This document shows positions 10,501 through 24,400 of a stretch of DNA of 64,000 bases, in pieces. The notes below the pieces were generated by a model, which ran no database searches, was not told the origin of the DNA, and was given only the letters and a program-made list of their open reading frames with translations. Position numbers and translations under genes: made by a program. The DNA is taken from assembly GCF_000002235.5 (NCBI RefSeq), contig NW_022145611.1, positions 5,136,754-5,200,753 of the forward strand, in the 5' to 3' direction. The stretch comes from Strongylocentrotus purpuratus. Lineage: Eukaryota > Echinodermata > Echinoidea > Camarodonta > Strongylocentrotidae. Positions within the stretch are counted from its first letter, which is position 1, and each line of letters begins with the position of its first letter.

Positions 10501-13500
10501 GAAGAGATGCCCTCATAAGATTCCAACTCTAGAGGAGCTCAATCCTGCATTCTCACAGGCCAAGTACTTCTCGAAACTGGACGCAAAGGCAGGATATTGG
10601 TCAGTCCACCTGGACGAAGAATCGCAGGAGCTTACTACATTCAGATCACCATTTGGAAGGTATTGCTTTCGCAGACTTCCATTTGGACTTTCGGTGAGTC
10701 AAGACATCTTTCAACAAAGGATGGACACAATCCTTGCACAGGCGCCCGGCTGTGAAGGTATAGCTGACGATATAGCAGTATTTGGCAAGACTGAACAGGA
10801 GCATGATGATAACCTCTGGAGACTGATGGGAGTTGCACAAAAAGAAGGTCTGGTGTTCAACAGTACAAAGTGTGTGATCAAGGCGAGAAGCATCAATTTC
10901 TTTGGTTCACTGTACACAGACAAAGGCATACAACCAGATCCTAGCAAGTTGGAGGATGTCAGAGAAATGCCTACACCACAGAACAAGGACGATCTCCAGC
11001 GAGTGTTAGGGATGATGACCTATTTATCACCATACATCTCAAACTATGCTGAAAAGTCAGCAATACTGCGTGATCTTCTGAAGAAAGATGTTCCCTTTAC
11101 CTGGCAGGAGGACCATGAGGAATGCTTTCAACGATTGAAATCAGACATTTCAGAAGGAAAGTGTCTACGGTACTATAACCCCAGTGTCCCAACAGTACTG
11201 GAGGTAGATGCATCGCTCAAAGGACTTGGAGCCTGCCTCCTTCAGAATGAAAGACCAGTCGCATTCGCCTCGAAGAGTTTGTCAGATGCACAATCCAACT
11301 ACTCAAACATCGAGCGAGAGACATTGGCACTTGTTTTTGGAATCACACGTTTCCATTCATATCTGTTTGGCAACCGGTTCACAGTCTACACTGACCATAA
11401 GCCACTCGAAACGATCTGTAGAAAGCCCCTGGGGAGTGCGCCTCCAAGACTACAGAGACTTCTCGTCAAAATACAGGGCTATGATTGTGATATCCTATAC
11501 AAGCCCGGAAGTCAGATGACATTACCAGACACACTCAGTAGGTTGCCAAACCCCAGAAAGAGAGGAGACGTCATCGTTGAGCTCCGTGTAGATGAAGTCA
11601 TGGAATTAGACGAGAATCATGACACTGATCTGGCAAGCTTTACACCTATGAAGCAGACACAGCTGCAGAGAGAGACAGCAAGCGATCCGAACTTGAAGCA
11701 GCTGAGTAGAATTATTCACGATGGATGGCCAGACGTGATTAAGCAGGTTCCAAGCAGCTCAAGGATTCACTGGTCATACCGAGAGGAACTGGGCGTCGCC
11801 AACGGCATTATCTTCAAAGGAAGACAGGTGTTGATACCTTCAACGCTGCAATCAGACATCCTGGAGCAGCTACACACGAGTCATATGGGTATAGAGAGAA
11901 CTCGTAGACTAGCAAGGGACACGGTATACTGGCCAGGCATCAATAAGGATATCGAAAACCTTGTCAAGACTTGCCCTGCTTGCCAGGAGAACCAGGATCG
12001 GCAACAAAGGGAACCACTACAACCGCACGAAGTTCCAATGACGCCATGGACAAAGGTAGCCACAGACCTGTTTTTTCTTGAGGGAACTGAATACTTACTC
12101 ATTACTGACTATCATTCCAAGTTCCCTGTGATCAGGAAAATGCACAGCACCACAAGTGCTTCAGTTGCTACCGTAATGAAAGAAACTTTCAGCCTCCTTG
12201 GAGTGCCCTCCGAAGTTATATCTGATAATGGACCCCAGTTCATTGGAAAAGCTTTCAAAGACATGTGTGAGTCATGGAACATCAAGCACACCACCTCATC
12301 TCCGAGATATCCGCGCTCTAACGGCCTAGCTGAACGGATGGTACGCACCATAAAGTCGATGATTCAGAAGTGCAAACAGACAGGACAAGATGTCCAAAAG
12401 GCACTTCTCCACCTTCGAGCAACGCCTCAGTCCGACCTGCCATCTCCTGCCGAGATGATGTTTGGGAGGCAAATGAAGACAACACTTCCAGGTCGCCATG
12501 ACAGACAGATGAGCGATGTCCACGACCAGCTCCAGCGAAGGAGGGATAGGATGAAGAGCGACCATGACAGACATGCCGGCCGGGTACTGCCCCTCCTGAA
12601 GGTCGGCCAGAAAGTCAGAACCTTGCATCCAGAAGACAACACATGGCTGCCGGCTGAGGTTTCAAGAGTTTGCCCAGAACCAAGATCATATGAAGTGACA
12701 ACACCCAATGGTAGGGTGTTAAGGAGAAACAGGTCCCATCTTAGAGAGATGCCGATACAAATAGAGACGGCAACAGCACCACCACCAGGGACAGAGCATC
12801 TTCCAAGAGAGGATGGTGACAACTGCACAACACCCGTAGGAACACAGGATTTCGATGGTTCAATCCCTCGTTCTGATTCTTTTGCCTATGTCACACGATA
12901 TGGTCGCAAGGTTAATCCCCCATCTCGTTATCAAGAATAAAAACTTCATCGATTAATAGATTGATAAACAACAACTATACTTTATTTGTTTAATGATTTA
13001 GCATATCCGGTAGAATTACATTGATGATAGTAAAACCTCATATTTGACATAAGGTGATTCAATTTCTTAATCAGTATACATGTATGACCAAAGTGTTTTA
13101 TATAACTGCCACGCTTAATATTGGTTATCTTTCAACAGAAAATCTCTTTTGTATACAGAACCGAATTTAGCAATTGTATGCCGTGCTCGTGCATGATATT
13201 TCAACTCTCCACACAAATACCAGGAATTATAGTTTTGTTACGCAGATTTGTCGTATTGCTAAGTCCTAATTAAAATGGGATGAAAAACGTTTTTTCGGAG
13301 GAAAATGTTGTTTATAACTGTTTGCCAGAAAGCAATATGGAATCACTTTAGTTTATTCCAGCAAAAGTTATGTAAAGTATAAAAAGTTGAATTACATTAT
13401 ACAAATATGTCGATTCAGCAACAAAATATGCCTGTTATAGTGGAGGACACTATTTTACCATTCTAAAATTTGCTTTTCTTGTTGAAAGGTACTGTCTTGT

Positions 13501-14132
13501 AAGTTTTAGTTGAACAGTTTTTAATACTGTGCTTCTCGAAAAAAAAAAAAAAAAAAAGGAAAAAGAATATGTTTGGAATGTTTCCTCCTGTTGAAATTTC
13601 TAAATTGTGTTACTGTTTTAGTGGATAATTTCCGTCATGCACAGTGCATATTGAGCAGGGAAGATACAACTGGTTAAGGAGAGCACTATCAACTTGTCAT
13701 TGAAAGAAGGGGGATGTTGTGGTACTATATGAACAACACTAATAGTTCATTGATGTGCGTAATGAGGCCGCGATTGGCGGAAGGATATGGGAATAAAGCA
13801 CTTTCAAGATGGCCACTTATACATGAACATTGTCTACAGTGATCTCTTATTTATCCGTTCATCTGATCTTTCAACAGGTCCCAACTAGCTATCATTACTT
13901 GGATATTGCATTGGTTGTTACATGTCAAAGTTTCATTTCAACATTTAGCCTACAGTGAGTTTATTAAATACAGTGTAACACTTTTTGAGTGACCATATTC
14001 AAGAGAAAATGTATGCAGGCATATAGTAGTAATAGTAGTACAAGTAGTACAAGTAGTAGTAGAAGCAGTAGTAGTAGTAGTAGCAGTAGTAGTAGTAGTA
14101 GTAGTAGCAGTAGTAGTAGTAGTAGTAGAAGC

Positions 14133-14170
<38 letters not shown>

Positions 14171-14171
14171 C

Positions 14172-14215
<44 letters not shown>

Positions 14216-14730
14216 AAGCAGTAGTAGTAGTAGTAGCAGTAGTAGTAGTAGTAGTAGTAGCAGTAGTAGTAGTAGTAGTAGAAGCAGTAGTAGTAGTAGT
14301 AGTAGTAGCAGTAGTAGTAGTAGTAGTAGTAGCAGTAGTAGTAGTAGTGGTAGTAGTAGTAGTAGTAGTAGTAGCAGTAATAGTAGTAGTAGTAGCAGTA
14401 GTAGTAGTAGTAGTAGAAGCAGTAGTAGTAGTAGTAGCAGTAGTAGTAGTAGTAGTAGAAGCAGTAGTAGTAGTAGTAGTAGTAGCAGTAGTAGTAGTAG
14501 TAGTAGAAGCAGTAGTAGTAGTAGTAGTAGTAGCAGTAGTAGTAGTAGTAGTAGTAGCAGTAGTAGTAGTAGTAGAAGCAGTAGTAGTAGTAGTAGTAGT
14601 AGTGGTAGTAGTAGTAGTAGTAGTAGTAGTAGCAGTAATAGTAGTAGAAGTAGTAGAAGTAGTAGAAGCAGTAGTAGTAGTAGTAGTAGAAGCAGTAGTA
14701 GTAGTAGCAGTAGTAGTAGTAGTAGAAGCG

Positions 14731-14770
<40 letters not shown>

Positions 14771-15456
14771 TAGTAGTAGTAGTAGTAGTAGTAGCAGTAA
14801 TAGTAGTAGAAGTAGTAGTAGTAAGGCCCTTTAGGTGCCAAAACATGGCTCGGTCGGTCAGAATTTTTGTTTTTTCCTCTTTGGGCTGATATTTTTCAGT
14901 TTTGAATGCTTTAATATTTTTTCTCTTTAAAAAAGGGTAGAAAAAAAAAACTTTTGATAAGCCGACTGTAGATTTCAAGATTTTTGGGTAGGTCGCTTAG
15001 GGTAATACAACATCTTTTTAGTAGGCCTAATAATATTAGTACTGATAGACAGTTATATTAGATATCTGCCACATGTAACATGTAATCTATCTATTAGATT
15101 GACCTTGGTGATTCGGCACCCCACTGTCTATCAGGACCACCCATCAAAGAAGCTGCTACCTTCCCTGACAAGATCATCCTCAGCACGGCTTGGGGACTAT
15201 TTGAGATGTTTGCAGACAACTACGCCACCACTGATGAGGTAGAGGTCGGCGTCTATCGTCGCATCGAACTTGATCAGTGTATCCACCATCTCGTAGTGCC
15301 CTCGCACGGTAGACAAGGGCCAAGGTTTCTGTCTGTTGGGCAGGATGGCAAGAAGCTTTATATGTCGAATCTGGAATTTGGTGAGTAGACCACTAATGAA
15401 TAGGGATTCGTAATTGAAAAATAGGAAGTGATAGAGAGTTAAATAGAAAGAGAGGA

Positions 15457-15487
<31 letters not shown>

Positions 15488-18400
15488 CAGAGCGAGAGGA
15501 AAGGAGGGGGTGAGAGGGATAGAGCGAACAAGTTGTTCGTATACCAAGGGTTATGATATATGAAAATACGAGCAATCGTAGAAATGATGATATTTAGTAT
15601 TCTTAGTTCTCTTTGTTACATGTCGATGTGTTCAGTAAGTGAAGATGGGGCTTGGAATTAGTAGTGGTGGTTATTTTACCTGACTGCTAAGAAAGCATAA
15701 ATGCGTGTTAGTTAGCAACCAAAGGACCAACGGCTTTAGGTCCTCTCCGAGGGATTTAGCCATTGTTTCACGCAGGTATTTGTTTCATTACTACAGGTGT
15801 TCCTACACAATTGGAAGAGTTGGTGGATTTCAGTGGAAACAGTGCATGTGATCACATTGGTAAGACAATATATGATTGGGCAATCTATAAATATATATTC
15901 GTGTTGTAATCATGTTGTAGGCCTATACCTATATGATTTAATTATTCTCTTATCTACAGTAGATGGTAAACTAGTATTCAGACATGGAAGTTATATATTC
16001 AAAACTCGTAAAGGTATTCAATTTATGTTATTTGGTATTGGCATGAGAAATGCACTTGGAAAGCTTTAATTTTACTTGCAGTTTATGTATGCAATATAAA
16101 TGTAGAATGATTGAGCTCAAACCTAAATATAATTGTATACAAAATAAATCACAAAATAGCAATTCCTGGATGCACCATATGCTCTACACAGTTTGATCTG
16201 TATTAAACTCACAAGAATGTTAGATTTGACAATTGACGGCAGTTTGATACATCTTCATCTAGTTGAATATGTTTACCAGATTTTGTACAGGCGTCCATGG
16301 AAAAGTGAATTTAGGTAAATAATGTTGTTGAAAGATGGGTAATTTCAAAAGTAAACAATGTTCTGATATCAATAGCTCAATTTTTCATCAAAAGTGGATT
16401 AAGTTCCTTTTGGAATTAAGCTTCATATAGTGACTTTGCTTCATTTCTTGCATGAGTCTTGCTCATTTGTGATTTTTTTCATTTACATCCCTAATTGCCA
16501 CCCTTAGGTCAGTCATCTTGTACCATCATTGATGCTGCATTTGGTAATGTTGATATGGAGGCTACCTATGTCTTGGTAAAGACTGCTGGTCAGCAAATCG
16601 TAACGCATTATCATTTACTCAAACTGAATGGTAAGTGGTTCTCAGAGACAAGGATAAGTCAAATATTATTCATTAGTATATCATACATTATTTATCATTC
16701 ATTATTTTACTATTCATTATTCATTATCATTATTATCTTTATTATTATTATTATCATTTATTACTATTAATATTAGTATCATTAGTATTAGTAGTAGTAG
16801 TAGTAGTACTAGTAGTAGTAGCAATAGTAGTGGAAGTAGTAGTTATAGTGGTGGTGGTGGTAGTGGTAGTAGTAGTAGTAGATGTAGTATTATTAGTAGT
16901 ACAGTCAAACCTGTTTCAGCTAGCGACCACCTGTTTATAAAGACCACATTTTGTGTTTCCCTTCAATATTGTTCCTCATTGGAACCTATATTAAAGGTAC
17001 CTGTACATAAAGACCACCTACCTATAAAGACCACTTTTTATGTTTCCCTTGAGTAGCCCTTATGGACAGATTTCACTGGAGTATATGTCATTATATCAAT
17101 TAGAAGTTCTTAATCTGACATACATGGGGTAATGGATTGTTCAGTTATCCTGAGAAATGTCACTGCTTTGCACTCTAGTCTTATTCATTTCTATTGAACA
17201 CATGTAATAATCAAATTTCAAATGACCTGTATATATTGTGTCCCTTTCCTCATATTATTTATGTGAAACTTGTAGGAAATGTACAAATATTAAAGAAATT
17301 TTAAATGAAAATCTTGTCTAAGACACATCTAGTTTTTATGATATACAGACATCCATGTATGTATGATGAATGTAGAGGGAAATAAAAATGGTTAGAACTT
17401 CCTTTCAACATGCCTATATATATGTACCATTGTGCTATGTTTTGTTAATAACTTAATTCAATTCAAATGTCTCTTCCCAAATGTGTTTGCCAGGGCATGG
17501 CCAGTGGGATATGATAACATCACTGGAAGCAAACCTCACCATTCCACATGGTAAGCTTCAATTAGATTTCCATTCCTTTTCAGATTCGGCAATTCATTAA
17601 GTACCATGGACAATGAATTCCTTATTCATAACAAGACGATGCTCGGTAATTGTAGTGTGTACCATTTATGAATGGATATATTTAATTTCCTTCACTTTAA
17701 ATGTCTTCTAATCCTCTATTGTCATTTTCAAAATATTATGCATGACACTTTAATATACAGTGAAAAACCTACTTTGCACAATGTTTCTCAATGACCCCTG
17801 TACTTAAAGTATCTTTGCATTATTAAAGACTACCTTCCACTGAAGACAACATTTTTCACTCTCCTTTTTATGCTTCTCATTGAAACCAATGAACATGTGT
17901 ATAAAGACTAATTGTCTTGTCTCCCTTGAGTGGTCTTTACATCAATTCAATTCAAGGTTTATTAAAAAATATCTTCGCAGCCGTTGATGGCTGCATTGCA
18001 ATACAATTCACAGATAAAAACATGCAAAATTACAAAATATATGCTTATCAATTACAATGAACATAGATTAGCATAAATTAAAAATAAAATATAAAATATA
18101 TAAACAGAAAACCAAAGAGTTCAAATGAGAGTTTCAAAAATGTGGGTTCTTGAAATTACATCAGGAGTTTAGCAATTATTCAAAACTATTTCAAACATCT
18201 AAAGACAAGACGAGAAATTGCAAAGATTATATTTCAAATTAAAAACTTATCTTTGGTGTGGTAAAAGACAGGTTTGTTCATTATAAGTAAATCATCATCG
18301 ATAAATCATCATCGATACAGGTTTGAGTGTAACTTTATTATGTGATTTGCTTTACTGTCTTTTGAAGCCGTCTCTGGAATAGACAGGGACTTGATAAATG

Positions 18401-21400
18401 TCAGTGGACTAGGAAGATGCGACACTCGTCTCAAAGAAGACGCTACGTGTATGACTCTTGGTCTAACTGGATTAACCTTCAGTGGCTATGTCTCTAAGCA
18501 CCTCTTCTTTTGGGGAAACAGCATTTTGCACAGGTATATACTTTGCTTTCCTTTCAAGTTATTTCATAATGGTTAAGGTGCTGTTAAGTTGTGTAATTCT
18601 ACTGTAGCATCTAATTAATTCAAAATTCAAATAATGTATATATATATGGCTAGAGTTGTAGTATCCAGGTTGAAGTTCATTTGCTTGCTTGAATATTTGT
18701 GTTGTGACAGTGCACTTGAAATTGCTTTATCACTCAAGTCCTTTGTTTACTGTACCATTGATGTATGACATGACTGCATAAATATTATGTAATAGCACTT
18801 CCTCGGGCAATGTGTCTAGCATAGCACCATCTATTGCTGTACACTTGATACACACTCAGAAGTCAACATGAATTTGGTTGTGTTGTGAGGATCAAGGATC
18901 CCCCTTTTGCCAGCGCATCATGGGAATTTAAGCCATATTATTGTCATAAAGGCAGGCAAAGAGGTTTAGTTTTGTTGTATATTTAATGTATTTTTATGAA
19001 TTGTCAAAACATTACCTGTAAGTGGAAATTAGGGTGTGTGTGTTTTGGACTTCATAATGAGAGATGTTGATGTTAGTATGAAATGTACATCATCATTATG
19101 TAAGAAATACAAGCCTATATATGCTGTTATGATGTATATACAATATGTACATTTGATCTTGTATTAAGAACATTAACCAAGGTTAATTTTATATGTTATA
19201 AAGATCATAACACAATGTACATTTCTGAGTTTCTCCAAGAGACTGTATCATTGCTATGAATTTGATGATGCTTTGATGTACTTGTATTTATGATCCTTTA
19301 CATGTGTCATTATGCCACAGTTTTCACGGAATGGAATGGTATGGAGTACAAAGCAAGATTTATACTCCAATCATTAAAGCTACAAATATCTGTAGCAACC
19401 TTTGTCCAGACTTTATCTTTGTTGTCGACCTTGCTACAGCCACAACTTGATATACTGTGAAAACTTGAGTGTACTTCACTGTCTTGGATGTACAGAAATA
19501 ACATTGCAATAAACAATGATAGTGGTTTCTTATATGGTTTTATATTCGTCACACATATGGGTCAAGACTGGCAATTGATGTCTTGCCAAAAGGTAGTGCT
19601 GCAATGTGAGTTGAGCAAGAGTTGAGACCTAAAATTCTTGTTGTATGAAATAGTATCTTTATTTTTTATCAATTATCTATTCTATAGGAATTGACACCCA
19701 ACTTTGTTTTATTTTCCACTATACTACCTTAGCCCTGACAATGGAAAGACTGTATTTGTCCTGCTGGAGTACACATCTCAGGCTGCAATCTCACTCTTTG
19801 TGGTTGGCAAAGATCCTTCCTTTGCTTTACTCAACACACACCAAGAGGTAAAGGCTTAGAATCTTTGTGAAACACCCCTTAGCTTTGACTACTTGACTAC
19901 ATGAATGGAGTTCCAAATGTCAAGCTTATTACTTTGTACAAATTAATTTTGTAACAAGAATTATTTTGTTCCATTTTTTTTTCCATTTAGGAACAGAATT
20001 ATCAAATAATTTATGGGATTTAGAGTTTGAAACTTGGCTCTCTATAAATTCAGAGGACTAACACAGCCCATTTAGTCTTGGTTTGTACCTGGACTAAAAG
20101 TTGTACAGTTTTATGGATTCTGGGCAATAAAATCAAGTTAGTTTTATTCATGTCAGCCATTGCTTTAAAGGGGAAGTCCACCCTGAAATTAAGTTAGTTT
20201 TAATAGGAGTAGAAAAATGAGAGAAACGAGTCAGTGAAAGTTTGAGCAAATTCCGATTAAAAATAAGGAAGTTAGGATTTTTGAAATTGTGATCAATCAA
20301 ACACAAATTGGCAACTCTATGACGTATCATGCGAGCTCAACTTCCATTTGCTCAGTACTAAAAAAATCTAAAATTTTCATTTTCCCTCAAGAAAAATTTC
20401 AACCATACATGCACCCTAAATATAATAATTGCAAATATGTTTCTATACTCCCCCTGCAAGGAACAAATATATATTCCGTCATCAATAACGAAGAAAACAT
20501 GATTTTATGGAATATTATGCACAAAGCAAATGAAGGAGAGCTCGTATAATAAGTCACAGAGTTGCCAATTTGTATTTGATTGATCACAACTTCAATAATT
20601 CATAACTTTCTTATTTTCATTCAGAATTTGCTCAAACTTTCACTCACCTGATTTTCTTATTATTCTGCCTCTATCGAAACTTATTTTGGGGGTGGACTTT
20701 CCCTTTAAAGTAGGCAAGGAAATAACCCCATGGTCTATTCATTCTTTTATCAAAAATTGGTAGTGCAGGAGTTGTAACATTTCCAACTGGATTATATTCT
20801 AGATCGTTTCATGTTTCAGGTATCTTTAATTTGAATTTGATTAAAATTCATTTATTTATTTAATAATATGGAGAAAAAAAGGACTTCCAGCATCCATACA
20901 GTATATCTCTGACATTTGGTCTACACTGTAAATATAATTTTGCTATTAAAACAGTCTAACTTTGGCAATGAAAGTCAACAAAAAATACCTAACATAGAAT
21001 AATTCCCAATTTGATTATGTTTTTAAATATTAGATCTGGTATGGTGAGATTGGGGACAACGTTTATCTTAAGAAGCTGAGACCATCCCCAGGCTGGGGTC
21101 GCATGCTTCGACTCACGGGCCAACAACTAGAGGACCCCTCCTTGGATTCCGTCACAGTCTCCATCTACTTTGATTCTTGGGGTACACTCTATGAGGTACG
21201 TGGGTATTTGATGTGGATTTGATTTCATTCAATATTGATATTAATATTCTGGATGTTATACCACCTAAGTACATCTACAACAAATTTAGATGCACATTCT
21301 TGTTTGCAAGCTCAATTTGTTAGTTTTAGAGGAAGGTGAGTAAAATACAAAAGCCTAAACTAATGGCAAGAGAGACATGACTTTATACAGTAGCCTGTCA

Positions 21401-24400
21401 TTTTAAGTTGTGCATTTTGAGAAGGGCATCAGAGCAAAATGTATGGCCACTTTTAAGGTTTGTGTTGTAATGGAAAATAAAAGGCATCAACCAAAACACG
21501 CCACACAGATTGATCTGATGTTGGTTCCTAAGCTTTCATAAATACTTTCTGTCTTATATTCACTCTAATATTTGTTAATTGCATTTTATCTTTCTGACTT
21601 GGAAGGAAAGATGTTTTAAAAAACACAATCAATTAAAATGTGTGTGTTTTGTGCCTATAAATTCATATTTAATTGCATTTGGAAGGAAAAACTGGACAAC
21701 CTGAGGAGGCTTGAGTTGCAGTTGAAATTCTTTATTTTGAGGAATAAACAACACTTAGATATACTTACATATTCCTTTATCATTGTAGATTGTGCCTGTA
21801 TTTGACATTTTATTGTATTAAGAAAGTTCAAACCAGAGAAACTTGAGAAGAAAGAGAAACAATCGGAGTGAAATTACAATTTATATAATGCCTTTTCCAC
21901 TGGATACAAAGCGCATTGAGATACCATCCTAGGGCCAGGTCATTGATCAAAAGTAAAAACAAGTTATCTACAAATATACTCCATATGATGATTGATTGAT
22001 TCAAATTTATTCCATTTCATATCAATTGTTTGCACAATACAGTACATAATTGACAAAGTAAGTTCATTATTATGAAATGAAACAGGAACCTACTGGAAAG
22101 CATAGCTTGTTTTTTGTATGAAGAATAAATATAATATGAACATTATTTCCATAAATCATTTTAAAGAGTCTTGATTATCACACTTAAATAGATATAATAT
22201 AATAACATATTTTCATAAACCATTTCAAAGTGTCTAAATAATCGAAAGGTACAAAAGACAAGACACAAAGGACAGGAAAATGACATAAGACAGGACATGA
22301 CAAAACGATTCATTCATACCCAATGTACTAATATATTTTTTTTAATTGTGCCTTTATTTCATATTCATAGTTCATTGCATATGGAAGCTCAAACCAGACC
22401 AAATTAAGAAGAAGGAGAATAGATCAGGGTGAAATTCTTGCAAACAGTGTGTACTCGTTCGCCATGGAAGAACTACAACATGAACATGAAGGAGGAGACC
22501 ATGGAGGAGAGGAGAGTCATGATGAAGAAGAGGGAGAAGACCACGACGATGAAGATGAAGAGGATGGTCATGATGAAGAAGAAGGGGAAGAAGAAGAAGA
22601 GCATGATGAGGGGTAAGAAGTCTTTACAAATCTTTGCTACTCCTTCACTCTTCCCAATTTGGTTGACTTGAAAAAAAAGCAATGGACAGCTCTAGTCGAT
22701 AAGATTGTCACATATGCACAATATCTAGGAATTTGTAAACAAACAATATATTTGGCAGTCCAGAGACAGGTATAGCCACTTTGTACAAATAAGAAGTTTT
22801 TGTCATTCTTCAGGTAAACTATTGATACATGATAGCATGCAAATTAAAATGATGCCTTTACAGGTTATATAATTAGCATTTGGTTTATTTGACAGGCCTG
22901 AGTTTTACATAGTTTTTATTCAATAATAATATCTGTGCATGTTATGGACAGTTTTTCTTGTACATTAGTGATATATCTACCGTAATTACTTGGTTTATAC
23001 AGTATAGCCTATTGCTAACCACAATTAGATGACATATTGACTGAAAAGTGTGGTGCAGATGTATAATATAATCAAAGAAAGGTAAAAAGTCTTAGAATGT
23101 TAACTTATAGATAATTAATTTTCCTTTTCATTCTGCTGCCCGACCTGCAAACCACAACTTTACTTACTCAACACTCTCATAAAATAAAGATCAAACTTCA
23201 AACGGTAAGTTCTCGTTTCATCTTTCTATTATTCTCTATCTTTGGTTATCCTACAGGAGTGTGTCACCTCTGCTAGACTACGAATGCCCTTACAGTCAAG
23301 TCAACTTTGAAAACCTTAGAAGCATTCCGTTTGAGCGAAGGGAAAGGTATTTTCTTAGCGCACCCCAATTAGCAGAGAGCGACAAGCATACAGAGAAATC
23401 GCTGATGATCTACCAAGTTATCGTGCATCATCTATTGAGTGAGAAAGAAGATCTTCAGACAATCAAAGACAATGTAAGAAATCTCACCATCCCTTACAAA
23501 ACTTGGGGGTGTTTCACATAGATCCTACATATAAGTTTAACTTATATCTCTAAGTTGGACTTAATGATTATGGAAAGCCGTTAGCATCTATGAATTTTTT
23601 TTTTGTAAGTGCTATTTTAAAAAGCATAAAATGTTGATTTCAAATCAATCATATTTTCTAAAGAAGAGTTCATGTTCTTGATGTGGAATTTATAAAAACT
23701 CTAAAATACTTGATTTTTCGCTTTTGAATATATTTAATTTTAAGGCTACAAATGGCTCTTCACAATTTTTAAGTCCAACTTAGAGATAAGTTTGACTTAA
23801 GATCTTTGTGAAACACCCCCCTGGTGAGAAACAAAAATAATTGTCATATAGTGCAATGTTATTCATATCTTCTCATGAAGGAAGGCTTTGATCCATTTCA
23901 ACATGTTCTTTAAAAATTAGACAGTTGGCAACAAATTAATGTTTGCTCTTGAAAGAAGTTTTTAAAATCAACTTATCTTGTCTAAAAAATATCATCAACC
24001 ATTTGAGTTTGATAAGGATGGCTCTTGTGAAACAAACATGCACTAGATACAAGCAAGAAATGTAACTTTTTTTGTTTATCATCCAGTTTGCCAGTTTTGT
24101 AGCCAAATTGTTTAATGACATTACAATCACTCATACATTAAGCAGTAAATATGCAGAAAATGTTTGCATTAATATTTAATATGAAATAAACTAGTGATCA
24201 AGATATGAAGGTAAGTATCACATACAAATTTCCTCTTTTTATCTTTGCAGGAAATTGCGGAAGTCACTCACAACCCCTTTCGCAAGTGGTACGGAGAAAT
24301 GGACACTTTACGCTACTTTTATCAGTATCTTTTCCAAAATAAGAACTTGCAATCTGGGATACACATTGATCCTGATGCATACTACTTGCAGGTCAGTTAT

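Larger units (their letters stand above)
7404..13876 (+). mobile_element. Complete Ty3/gypsy LTR retrotransposon, apparently intact
   Basis: Two 162-bp LTRs (7404-7565 and 13715-13876), identical by eye, both run TGTTG...CAACA. A 5-bp target duplication GGTCC flanks the element (7399-7403 and 13877-13881). A primer-binding-like TGG follows the 5' LTR at once, and a purine-rich tract precedes the 3' LTR. Inside is a 1.32-kb leader, one 1350-codon Gag-Pol frame (8888-12940) and about 770 bp of non-coding 3' sequence with no envelope-like frame. Domain order PR-RT-RNaseH-IN marks it as Ty3/gypsy; clade not assigned. It sits in intron 3 of CATSPERG in the sense orientation. Identical LTRs imply recent insertion. 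Confidence 0.95.

Noticed and set aside
12941..13714. Possible env or third retroviral gene
   Set aside because: No open frame or membrane-type sequence between Gag-Pol and the 3' LTR.
13950..14978. Long open frames of poly-Ser, poly-Thr, poly-Val and poly-Tyr on both strands
   Set aside because: All are readings of the AGT microsatellite in different frames; no start context, domain or splice signals.
22429..22671. Met/Lys-rich 80-codon frame
   Set aside because: Wrong-frame reading of the acidic part of CATSPERG exon 12.
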